Below, one piece after another: positions 1-7,456 of a stretch of DNA of 58,050 nucleotides; the stretch's first letter is position 1; the number at the start of each line of letters is the position of its first letter. Both the position numbers and the translations under genes were made by a program. Source of the DNA: a bacterium (GTDB taxonomy: Bacteria; B130-G9); contig DATLAJ010000164.1 of assembly GCA_035527515.1 (NCBI GenBank), positions 1 to 58,050 on the forward strand, given 5' to 3'. The notes beneath the pieces were generated by a model. It saw only the letters and a program-made list of their open reading frames with translations, was not told where the DNA came from and did not search any database.

Positions 1-1838
1 TCGTATGAGAGCGCAACCGTCATCGTGTCGCCCGCGTGATACTCGTCGCTGTCAGTCCCTATCGTTATCGTCGGTCCCGGCGGCTTGACGCCAGACTCGT
101 GGCAGAGAAGCCCAGCCGGCGTGGCAAACCAGACGTCGCCGTTCGGGGCTATCGAGATGTCGCGTATCTCGTTGACCGGAAGGCCGCTGTCGATGTCCCA
201 CATCGTCCACTCGTGGCCGTCGAAGTAGCCCAGGCCATCGTTCGTCCCAACCCAGACGTTGTTCGCCGCATCGCACTCGATACAGCTTATCGCGTTCGAG
301 GGAAGCCCATCATCGACGGTGTAGTGCGCCAGCTCCCCCGAAAAATCGACCAGGGCTAGTCCTGTGTCCTTGAACCCTAGCCAAAGCGCGTCCCCGCCTG
401 CACAGGCGATCGCCGTTACGTTCTGATACTCGGGCAGCCATTTGACAACGCTGTTGCCCAGAAAAGCCGCGACGCCCGCAGGGATGCTGACCCAGACCTT
501 GCCGAGCTGGTCGAGCGCGATGGCCTGCGGACTACTCCACGACTCGGTTGGCCACGACATCCACAAGGAGCCATCATATCTCGCAAGGCCGTCCAGAGCG
601 CAGACCCAGAGCCTACGCTCGTAGTCGCAGCATAAGGCTTTGCAGTAGCTGAGAGGTATCCCTTCGTTCCCTGCCCTGGAGTAGTTGATGAACGTGCCCT
701 GCCACTTTCGCAGCATGTCCTGTTGGCCAAACCAAATCGCGCCTGTTCCGTCGAAAACGATGTCATAGACGGCGTTGACGCCGTATGCCTCAGGACGGTA
801 AAGGACCTCCCAGTTCGGGGCGTCGTAGTATCCGATTTCGGCCTGTCCACAGCCATAGAAGACCTTGCTTCGCTCATCAACGGCGACGGAGTGCACGTCG
901 TTGCTCATCAGCGTGTCTCCGGCGTAGTTGCTCCAAAGACCGTTCTTGTAGCTGGCTATGCCCGCCGGTGTGCAGATGAACGCCGTGCCGTCCGGGGCGC
1001 AGGCGACGCCGGTGGTGACGTTCGATAGCAGCCCGCTGTTCAACGTGTTGAAAACAGTCCAGTTCGCCCCGTCGAACATCGAGACGCCTCGATTATAGCT
1101 GCCGACCCAGACTCGCCCGTCTGGAGCTACGTCCACATAAGTCGCTGTGTAGGCAGGCAGGCCATCGTCCGGCCCGTATGAATGCACGAGGACGCCATCC
1201 TGAAATCGATGCGCCATATTCCAGTCGGTGACCCACACCTCGCCCGGCGCACCCACGGCCATGTCCGTCGGCTCCCCGAAGGGCAAGTTGTCGAACACCC
1301 TCCACACGCCGTCTTTGTACCTGGCAAGCGAGCCTGGTGGGCCCATGTAGGCAAACCATCCGGTCCCATCATCCTCAAAAACTACCCGCTTTGCACAGTC
1401 GTCCGCGGGTGCGCCATCCACAGGCTCCCAGGCGTCGCCCTCGAAGCGCCACAGCTGACCCCACGTCGAGCACCACACACTTCCATCGGGCGCTGCGGCC
1501 AAAGCCCCAATACCATCGTCGAACTCGTGCCAGGCAACGAAATCCTCAGCTATGCAGAAGACCTTGTTCCACGAGCCGACCCACACCCAGCCCTGGGTAT
1601 CGATAGCGAGACCTATCGACCAGGAGTTCGCCTCCACGTAGTGGGTCTTATACTCGCCGGTCGATGGCACAAAGCTGACGACTGCTGCATCACCAGCCCT
1701 AAACCATAGCGTCCCATCGGAGGCGACCTCCGGGTAATCGCCGTTAACGAACACGTTCTGATACCACACGAACTCCTCAGCATAGCCAACCGAGCAAAAT
1801 ACGAACAGAATCAAACAGCCAAACACAAACCTCTTCAT
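1..1838 (-). CDS. Secreted propeller-repeat protein, 3' end missing
   Basis: The reading frame runs leftward from ATG at 1838 to the window edge without a stop, giving at least 612 residues; the C-terminus lies outside. The start is backed by GAGGAGG about 5 bases upstream. Residues 1-22 form a signal peptide (MKRFVFGCLILFVFCSVGYA). The body is built of repeated blades of about 40 residues with signatures such as APDGSVW, APDGRVWVG and NNVWVGTNDGLGYFDG, as in the ligand-binding propellers known from hybrid two-component sensors. No kinase domain is reached. The last visible residues (TIGTDSDEYHAGDTMTVALS) look like the start of the C-terminal beta-sandwich seen in the paralogue at 28110-30317. 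The protein is probably extracellular or periplasmic; its ligand is unknown. Confidence 0.85.
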   Translation of the reverse strand, partial: MKRFVFGCLILFVFCSVGYAEEFVWYQNVFVNGDYPEVASDGTLWFRAGDAAVVSFVPSTGEYKTHYVEANSWSIGLAIDTQGWVWVGSWNKVFCIAEDFVAWHEFDDGIGALAAAPDGSVWCSTWGQLWRFEGDAWEPVDGAPADDCAKRVVFEDDGTGWFAYMGPPGSLARYKDGVWRVFDNLPFGEPTDMAVGAPGEVWVTDWNMAHRFQDGVLVHSYGPDDGLPAYTATYVDVAPDGRVWVGSYNRGVSMFDGANWTVFNTLNSGLLSNVTTGVACAPDGTAFICTPAGIASYKNGLWSNYAGDTLMSNDVHSVAVDERSKVFYGCGQAEIGYYDAPNWEVLYRPEAYGVNAVYDIVFDGTGAIWFGQQDMLRKWQGTFINYSRAGNEGIPLSYCKALCCDYERRLWVCALDGLARYDGSLWMSWPTESWSSPQAIALDQLGKVWVSIPAGVAAFLGNSVVKWLPEYQNVTAIACAGGDALWLGFKDTGLALVDFSGELAHYTVDDGLPSNAISCIECDAANNVWVGTNDGLGYFDGHEWTMWDIDSGLPVNEIRDISIAPNGDVWFATPAGLLCHESGVKPPGPTITIGTDSDEYHAGDTMTVALSY

Positions 1839-2537
1839 CTAATCCTCCTCAATTCAGTAAATTGTGCATGGGGCCCGGGCACGGCCCGGGCCGCTCTGGC
1901 TGGCCGGCCGAGGGGCGTTACGCCTCTTGGTCGGCTTTTTCATCTCGGGATTATCGAGGCGAAAGTTCTGCGCGGCGCTCATAGGTGGGCCTCCTTCGGT
2001 CGGGCCCGCCTTCGCCGAAGTTATGGCGGACGGAGAGGAGCGGCGCCTAGCTATCTCCGTACTACATATTGTAGCACCTGAGAATGACAGCACAGGATGC
2101 TGAAACCTCATCCCATTCCCCTATTTTATCCTACAACCTTACTTAAAATATGACGCCTGCAACCAGAAGAGTCAAGCACTTTTTTGCGGACGTAAACGCC
2201 GTCCAAAGCACCGGTTGTGTTTTAGGGCGCTTGACAGGCGCCGCGAATCCCTGGACGAATCCCCCTGAAGTGACTGTGTTTGGCGTCGGCAAGCGTGTCT
2301 GGGTCGGTGTTGCCCCGCCCTAGTGTCTGCGCTGCCAAAGCTGGTCTTAACAGCGAGCGAACTAGTGCGGCGTCGCTGAAACTGAGCCCACGTCAAACTG
2401 TGCGCCTCGCAGTAGGCTACAGCCGGAGGTGATAGCTTTGAGGCGAGCGCGGCTTTTTGGGGTTCATGTTTTGTGCGAATACGTTATAGTCAGTCTGGTT
2501 AGTCGAAAGGCGCAGAATTTATGCGGGGATGCGTGCA
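1839..2537. other. Divergent intergenic region with stable hairpins
   Basis: About 700 bases separate the leftward propeller gene from the rightward GH57 gene. The first part (1870-2060) is rich in GC hairpins, one with a terminator-like T run. The rest holds no ORF with a convincing ribosome site. Short frames on both strands across 1854-2111 are explained by the palindromic sequence. I saw no clear promoter for either flanking gene. Confidence 0.5.
1871..1940 (+). terminator. Double hairpin ending in a T run
   Basis: The first hairpin has the perfect 9-bp stem GGCCCGGGC/GCCCGGGCC with a 3-base loop (about 1872-1892). The second (1903-1935) has a 15-bp stem with three G-U pairs, a TTA loop, and TTTTT at 1936-1940. 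On the + strand this has the form of an intrinsic terminator. No + strand gene precedes it in the window, since the neighbour at 1838 is transcribed away. It may end a small RNA or an antisense transcript, or be part of a dispersed element. Confidence 0.5.
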
Positions 2538-4271
2538 ATGAAAGGTTACTTGTCAATAGTCCTACACTCTCATCTTCCTTATGTTTTGACTCACGGGGTC
2601 TGGCCGCACGGGGCCGATTGGCTGAACGAGTGCTGTGCCGAGACATATATCCCGCTGCTTGACGTTTGCTTTCAGCTTGTCTCGGAGGGAGTCTCGCCGA
2701 AGCTGACTATCGGGCTGACGCCAGTGCTGTGTGAACAGCTGGCGGACCCGGCATTTGTTGGCTCGTTCACGACCTACGTCGATCACAAGATCGAGAGCGC
2801 CGTCTTGAACGCTGACGAGTTCGGGCGCACCGGTCTGCGGGACAGGGCACGGCTGGCGGAGATGTGGCGTGATTATTATATTGGAGTTAGACGAGCCTTT
2901 CTGAAGACCTATGACAAGGACCTTGTGGGCGCATTTAGGAGGCTTCAAGATGATGGCCACGTGGAGATAATTACCAGCGCCGCGACGCACGCGTATCTCC
3001 CGCTGCTTTATGAGGATGGCAGCATAGACCTTCAGATCGCCGCTGGCAAGGCGAATTACGAGAAGTTCTTTGGCCGCGAGCCGTTTGGCATCTGGCTTCC
3101 TGAGTGTGCATACCGGCCGGGCTACAGGTGGAGCTCTCCGCTGGTCGAGTCGGGCGATGACCGGGCTCGGCCCAGGAAGGGGATAGAGTATTATGTCGGA
3201 AAGAATGGGATGCAGTATTTTATCGTTGATTCGCACCTGCTCCGAGGCGGTAAGCCAATCGGGACCTATCTTGCACGATTTGATGCTCTTCAGCGGCTTT
3301 GGAAACAGATCGAAGAGCAGTACGTTCCTCGTCCACAAAAGGAGGACCTGTCGCCGTACAACGTTCACTGGGTCGGGTCAACATCGGGTGAAACCAGTGT
3401 GGCCTTTTTTACCCGCGATCCCAGGACTGGGCTCCAGGTGTGGAGCGGCGAACGGGGTTATCCGGGCTCACCGGAGTACTTGGATTTCCACAAGAAGCAT
3501 TTTCCGGGCGGGCTTAGGTATTGGCGGGTTACGGGCCCCCAGGTGGACCTGGGAGAGAAGCAGCCCTACAGTTTGGAGCCAATAGAGGGAAGGCTCAGGG
3601 AACATGCGCATCACTTCTTGGGCCTGGTGGTGGAGAACCTGAGCGGAGCGCGGCTGGACGGAGGCCGCCCGGGAGTCGTCTGTGCACCGTTCGACACGGA
3701 GCTGTTTGGACATTGGTGGTTCGAGGGCCCGAGGTGGATATATCATCTCGCCAAGGCGGCCCACGAGTCTAGCGAGGTCTCGCTTGTAACTTGTGGCGAG
3801 TACTTGCACAAGTTCCCGCCCTCGACGGTCGTCGATCTGCCCGAGGGCTCGTGGGGGGAAGGTGGGTTCCATTTTATATGGCTGAACAAGGATACCGAAT
3901 GGACGTGGCGTCATATCCATTCCGCGGAGCGGCGCATGAAGGAGCTGCTGGCCGCTTACGGAGGCGATAGCGACCCCCTTATGAGGCGCACTCTGGCGCA
4001 GGCTGCTCGCGAGTTGCTTCTCCTCGAGAGCTCGGACTGGCAGTTTTTGATCAGCACTTGGTCAGCGCGGGACTACGCCCAACAGCGTTTTGCCGAACAC
4101 GACGCCTGTTTCAATCGGTTGGCCGAGCTGATCGAGCGCTACGCGAGCGCTCGCGACATGGGAGAGGACGACCTCAACTACCTTCTAAGATGCGAAACAA
4201 TCGACCCGATATTCCCCGAGCTGAAACTCACAGGCCGAACCGATGAGGACAGTCCACACGAATCGGGCTGA
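2538..4271 (+). CDS. GH57 family alpha-glucan branching enzyme-like protein
   Basis: This 577-residue protein resembles glycoside hydrolase family 57 enzymes of the 1,4-alpha-glucan branching/DUF1957 type, which remodel glycogen-like polymers in the cytoplasm. Family motifs appear in order: HSHLPYV near the N-terminus, GLTPVLCEQL, GIWLPECAY with the likely nucleophile Glu189, and APFDTELFGHWWFEG with the likely acid/base Asp386. The length fits the branching-enzyme subgroup. I chose ATG 2538 because GGGG lies about 8 bases before it; an in-frame ATG at 2529 would add three residues. No other glycogen gene is adjacent. Whether it branches, or is an amylase or 4-alpha-glucanotransferase, cannot be settled from motifs. 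Confidence 0.85.
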   Translation: MKGYLSIVLHSHLPYVLTHGVWPHGADWLNECCAETYIPLLDVCFQLVSEGVSPKLTIGLTPVLCEQLADPAFVGSFTTYVDHKIESAVLNADEFGRTGLRDRARLAEMWRDYYIGVRRAFLKTYDKDLVGAFRRLQDDGHVEIITSAATHAYLPLLYEDGSIDLQIAAGKANYEKFFGREPFGIWLPECAYRPGYRWSSPLVESGDDRARPRKGIEYYVGKNGMQYFIVDSHLLRGGKPIGTYLARFDALQRLWKQIEEQYVPRPQKEDLSPYNVHWVGSTSGETSVAFFTRDPRTGLQVWSGERGYPGSPEYLDFHKKHFPGGLRYWRVTGPQVDLGEKQPYSLEPIEGRLREHAHHFLGLVVENLSGARLDGGRPGVVCAPFDTELFGHWWFEGPRWIYHLAKAAHESSEVSLVTCGEYLHKFPPSTVVDLPEGSWGEGGFHFIWLNKDTEWTWRHIHSAERRMKELLAAYGGDSDPLMRRTLAQAARELLLLESSDWQFLISTWSARDYAQQRFAEHDACFNRLAELIERYASARDMGEDDLNYLLRCETIDPIFPELKLTGRTDEDSPHESG

Positions 4272-4320
4272 TTGAGCCGCCATCCACAGCCGGAAACGTG
4301 TGAAACTGCCCCAACCCTAC

Positions 4321-4992
4321 CTAGTGCATAATCGCACTGCCGCCGGTCATCTCGTCGATGAGGCGCTGCGTCTTGGCAAACTCCTTGTCGGCGCTGACTG
4401 ATTTTAGCATGTCGGCCGCGTTGAAAAGGACGGACAACCCCTCCTGTTGGGAGCCTTGCTGACACATAATCACGCCTATGTATCTCATGTCAATCGCCTC
4501 CTGTCGCCTTGCGCCGAGCTCTCTGTGTATCAGCATCGCCTTCGCCAACATGTAAAGCGCATGCGACCAATCCCCCTGCGCATCATAGACGCGGCCGATA
4601 TTGCGCATGACGTCGGCCTCGCCACTGCGATCGCCAATCGTTTCATAGATAGATAGCGAGGAGTTTAGACATGCGAGCGGGTTGCCGATCTGGCCGCGCT
4701 CATAAAGCATCACTCCGAGCCTACAAAGCTGCTTTGCCTTGCCCTTCGGATCGTTCAAGGCCACGAACTTGCGCAGCGATGCCCTGGTCGAGACAATTGC
4801 ATGCGTATGCTGGCCGGCTTCCCAGAGGCACATCCCGATCTCGCCGAGGGCGTGCGCCTCGCCCAGCTCGTCGCCGGACGCCTTTGCCTCTGAGAACCTT
4901 TCGCGGAGTTTCCTCAGCGAGGTGATAAGTTCATCTTGCTCTTCGCTCTCTGAGCGGTCATGCGTTGCGTCAGTGGCCTGGTTGTCAACCAT
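4321..4992 (-). CDS. TPR-repeat protein
   Basis: This 223-residue protein is made largely of tetratricopeptide-type helical pairs, for example GEIGMCLWEAGQHTHAI, CRLGVMLYERGQIGNPLACL, RNIGRVYDAQGDWSHALYML and RYIGVIMCQQGSQQEGLSVL, at about 40-residue spacing. It has no signal peptide or membrane segment and is probably cytoplasmic. The repeats resemble the DRSGEADVMRNIG type common in scaffold and regulatory TPR proteins. ATG 4992 is preferred because GGGAG lies 7 bases upstream; ATG 5019 is an alternative with a poorer site. It converges with the GH57 gene across a 49-base gap. The role is unknown; protein-protein interaction is inferred from the fold only. Confidence 0.75.
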   Translation of the reverse strand: MVDNQATDATHDRSESEEQDELITSLRKLRERFSEAKASGDELGEAHALGEIGMCLWEAGQHTHAIVSTRASLRKFVALNDPKGKAKQLCRLGVMLYERGQIGNPLACLNSSLSIYETIGDRSGEADVMRNIGRVYDAQGDWSHALYMLAKAMLIHRELGARRQEAIDMRYIGVIMCQQGSQQEGLSVLFNAADMLKSVSADKEFAKTQRLIDEMTGGSAIMH

Positions 4993-5138
4993 CTGCTTAC
5001 TCCCAATACACCATACCACTATGTGAAGAGCTTATCGATGTTAAAAAGCCAGCCATCAGTCGGGTGGCCGAGCAATTGCATCTACTCATGGAGTAATCAT
5101 ACTTTGTTTGGTTTGATTTCTCAAGGTGTAAGACGAGT

Positions 5139-5458
5139 CCCCAATAATCAGATTGAAGAGGGGAATGTCGTGGCCCCCTCGGGGATGGGGCGCATGAGAT
5201 TGTGCCCGACAGGGCACACCACGGGTAGCCGCAGGCGCAGCCTGACGGTAAGAGGAGAGCTCCCTATGATAACCCTCCCGTTGCGTTGCACGCACGGCTA
5301 CCCACGGTATCCCCTGCCGGGGATTGCAGCGTGGGTCCCTCATTTCCACCCGGCAGGTGAAGGAGGCAGCTGTTCGGACTGCAACATGAACTCCTCTATC
5401 TACCTGTCGAGCTGCTGCAACAGACAACTTCCCGGACCGCCAATCTGATTATCGGGGG
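5139..5458. mobile_element. MITE-like element with AATCAGATT terminal inverted repeats (copy 1)
   Basis: The left end (5139-5154) reads CCCCAATAATCAGATT. The right end (5442-5457) read on the other strand gives CCCCGATAATCAGATT, 15 of 16 identical. The match extends imperfectly outward (CGAGT against CGACT). No transposase ORF lies inside. The interior holds a chain of short hairpins, including GTGCCCGACAGGGCAC, GCCGCAGGCGCAGCCTGACGGT and CCCCTGCCGGGG. The same terminal motif frames the region at 25149-25465. A non-autonomous element moved by an enzyme in trans is inferred. Confidence 0.6.
5195..5350. repeat. Multi-hairpin repeat, family B (copy 1, divergent)
   Basis: A chain of hairpins with the layout of 12231-12440 and 27100-27335: a short GC hairpin, a GGGTAGCC box with its own hairpin, a central spacer, an ACGGCTACCC box, then CCCCTGCCGGGG. 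The primary sequence is less similar than between the other two copies, so membership rests on shared architecture and the mirrored GGGTAGCC/GGCTACCC boxes. Confidence 0.5.
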
Positions 5459-5469
5459 AGTCGGACGTG

Positions 5470-5563
5470 CTTGACGGATCCGGCGTCTGTGCATTATATT
5501 GTATAAGTACGTGGATTGCTAATCCATAAGCATTAATGGGTTCCTGATTAGGGAGGTGCTTCT
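5470..5563 (+). repeat. 94-bp direct repeat, upstream copy
   Basis: This segment is identical to 7362-7455 except for one base (C or T in CCGGYGTCT). It carries a promoter-like TTGACG, 18-base spacer and TATATT, and the ribosome-site sequence GGGAGGTG. The copy ends just before the ATG found after the downstream copy; here TCTAAGG follows and no start codon is in place. It is therefore a promoter and leader separated from its original gene, lying 300 bases before the metallopeptidase. Confidence 0.95.
5471..5501 (+). promoter_or_regulatory. Sigma70-like promoter in upstream repeat copy
   Basis: TTGACG (5471-5476) and TATATT (5495-5500) are separated by 18 bases, each matching the consensus at five of six positions. 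If active, it would transcribe the metallopeptidase gene with a 5' leader of more than 350 bases. Confidence 0.5.
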
Positions 5564-5865
5564 AAGGATTCACACATATTCCAGCTCTCGGAGAAAGGAT
5601 CGATACTGGATTCGGGACACCGGTTCGGTACTAAAGGCATTTGAGAGCTCAGAGGATTTGGGGACACGTTTTCCCCGGGTCATATCTGGTGAATACGCAT
5701 GTTCTTAAGAGGACGACTGTATAGCCCGACAGTCACCGAGGGCATACTTGATCTATCAATCGCACTCTCGAGATGCTCCCGACACTTTGATGGTATGCAA
5801 TGACCTAAGAACCAGGAATCGAGTCTGGGCCGCAATGTTGATAGTCAGGACAGGAGGGATGGGCG

Positions 5866-7347
5866 TTGAATGAGGCCAAGAGAACATACTCCAAGATCCA
5901 GGAGGATTTTGCCAAGTGGGATTCTGAGACGAGGCGCCTCCTCAGAGAGGCCAACCTCGCAGGACGAGAATCGATGGGTCGGGACGATGTAGCGAGCGCC
6001 ATCGACGCACATCATGCTTACGAAGCGTGGCGGGTCGGTGACGAGATCAAGGCCCTGGGCGCGGAGCTGGCGCGCGACTATCCCGACTCTCACCTGTGCA
6101 AACTGGTCAATGACCACCTGAGGCGTGAGGAGAAATCGCATCGGATGGTCTCCATTGTGAAGGACCTAAATGAGAGGCTCGCCAAAGCCTGTTCAGGCTT
6201 CAGGTTCAAGGTCGCACCTGAACCAGTGCGGTTGGGTGAGATTCGCGCCCTCATGGCGGGTCTGACTGAGGAGTCAGACAGAGCAATGCTATTCAGCCAG
6301 CTAGCGGTTCTCAACGAGCAGATTGAACCGCTGATAAGAGAGGGCCAGAGGCGCCTCGCGAAAGAACACGACATGTCTCTCGCTGATTACTGCAGGCTCT
6401 TTCTTCAGGAACAATGGCAGTTAACTGGCAATACTGCGAAGCTGCTTTACGCTGTGTTTTCTGCCGGCAGGCAGCTCGTCCGACTGGTTGAGCTGGATGG
6501 ATGCGGCTTACAAGACCTGTTCCATTATCACAAGAGATCACTTGACGAGGCCGATGCTTATTTCGGACCTGAATTGCCGACCGAGCAGTGCTTTCAGGCA
6601 CTCAAGGCGCTGGGTTTTGACGAAACTCAGACTAGGCGAATCAGAGTGGTTGTTAAACCAGGCACCACACCAGCGCACGCATCTGCATTGAATCTCGATG
6701 AGGATCTTTGCGTTGAGGGCAGTTTCTCAGCCGGCGCGTGGTGGTTTAGAGTACTAGTGCACGAGATGGGCCACTGTCTCTGCAACATCTTCTCGCCAAA
6801 ATGGCCTACGATACGAGGCGACCCGATTTATCTACATTACGGCGAAATCCTGGCCGAGCTGCCTGCCGCTGCCGCGTCCACCGCGCATGTTCTGGGAGAA
6901 GTGCTTGCGGTTGATGATATTCAGGCGGAGCGAATTGGCGCCCTTATCCGACGCTCGAGGGCGATGGCGTTCGTCTATGACGCTGTGAGAGCGGATTTTT
7001 CGATGAGAATATGGCAGGACACATCTTCATCATTTGACGACCTCTATGCGCAGGTCTGCGCAGACTATGGGCTTGGCGTGCCAGAACCGGGTGCTTTTTT
7101 CCCACCGGTTATCTTCGATGTTCTTTCCCCGGTCTTCATCACTCACGCGTTTGGCTCATGCCTTTCAGACTTGTTCCTCAACCTGACGCTCGAGAGGGCT
7201 GCGAAGCTCTGGCCGCGGCCCATTATTGCGCCGCTTTTGATAGGCGAGACGTACCATCTGTGGTGCAGATGCAGCGTTGCCGACTATCTTCTGGAAAGCG
7301 GCTGCAAACTCGAACCCGGCGAGATTCTACCTTCCTTTCTTGCGTAG
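5866..7347 (+). CDS. Divergent M3-like zinc metallopeptidase
   Basis: A 493-residue protein with a helical N-terminal half and a zinc-peptidase signature. HEMGH (His299, Glu300, His303) would supply two ligands and the catalytic Glu. GEILAELPAAAAS follows at Glu327/Glu331, the place where M3 (thimet/oligoendopeptidase F) enzymes have the third ligand within a VExPS-like motif. It is shorter than typical M3 enzymes (about 600) and has no signal peptide, so a cytoplasmic peptidase is inferred. The start is TTG 5866, chosen for the perfect AGGAGG at 5852-5857 with 8-base spacing; an ATG just before it is out of frame and stops at once. The gene lies between the two 94-bp repeat copies, which suggests insertion or duplication. 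Confidence 0.75.
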   Translation: MNEAKRTYSKIQEDFAKWDSETRRLLREANLAGRESMGRDDVASAIDAHHAYEAWRVGDEIKALGAELARDYPDSHLCKLVNDHLRREEKSHRMVSIVKDLNERLAKACSGFRFKVAPEPVRLGEIRALMAGLTEESDRAMLFSQLAVLNEQIEPLIREGQRRLAKEHDMSLADYCRLFLQEQWQLTGNTAKLLYAVFSAGRQLVRLVELDGCGLQDLFHYHKRSLDEADAYFGPELPTEQCFQALKALGFDETQTRRIRVVVKPGTTPAHASALNLDEDLCVEGSFSAGAWWFRVLVHEMGHCLCNIFSPKWPTIRGDPIYLHYGEILAELPAAAASTAHVLGEVLAVDDIQAERIGALIRRSRAMAFVYDAVRADFSMRIWQDTSSSFDDLYAQVCADYGLGVPEPGAFFPPVIFDVLSPVFITHAFGSCLSDLFLNLTLERAAKLWPRPIIAPLLIGETYHLWCRCSVADYLLESGCKLEPGEILPSFLA

Positions 7348-7361
7348 TCCAGTTGATTGTA

Positions 7362-7455
7362 CTTGACGGATCCGGTGTCTGTGCATTATATTGTATAAGT
7401 ACGTGGATTGCTAATCCATAAGCATTAATGGGTTCCTGATTAGGGAGGTGCTTCT
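7362..7455 (+). repeat. 94-bp direct repeat, downstream copy
   Basis: This is the downstream partner of 5470-5563 (93 of 94 bases identical). It directly precedes the ATG of the DUF3160-type gene and supplies its GGGAGGTG ribosome site, so this copy is the functional leader. The interval from one copy to the other is 1892 bases and contains exactly one gene. Confidence 0.95.
7363..7393 (+). promoter_or_regulatory. Sigma70-like promoter for DUF3160-type gene
   Basis: TTGACG (7363-7368) and TATATT (7387-7392) with an 18-base spacer lie about 65 bases before the ATG at 7457. The element is conserved in both copies of the 94-bp repeat. Confidence 0.55.
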
Positions 7456-7456
7456 G

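Larger units (their letters stand above)
4993..5865. other. Gene-free region with MITE-like element and duplicated promoter
   Basis: About 870 bases without a convincing gene. It contains the terminal-inverted-repeat element at 5139-5458, immediately followed by the upstream copy of the 94-bp direct repeat (5470-5563). The 300 bases from 5564 to 5865 lead to the metallopeptidase. They contain the string GGGGACACGTTTTCCCC near 5660, with no ORF behind a ribosome site, and may be a relic. Confidence 0.6.

Noticed and set aside
1854-2111. Overlapping small ORFs on both strands
   Set aside because: Both are by-products of GC-rich palindromes; neither has a ribosome site.
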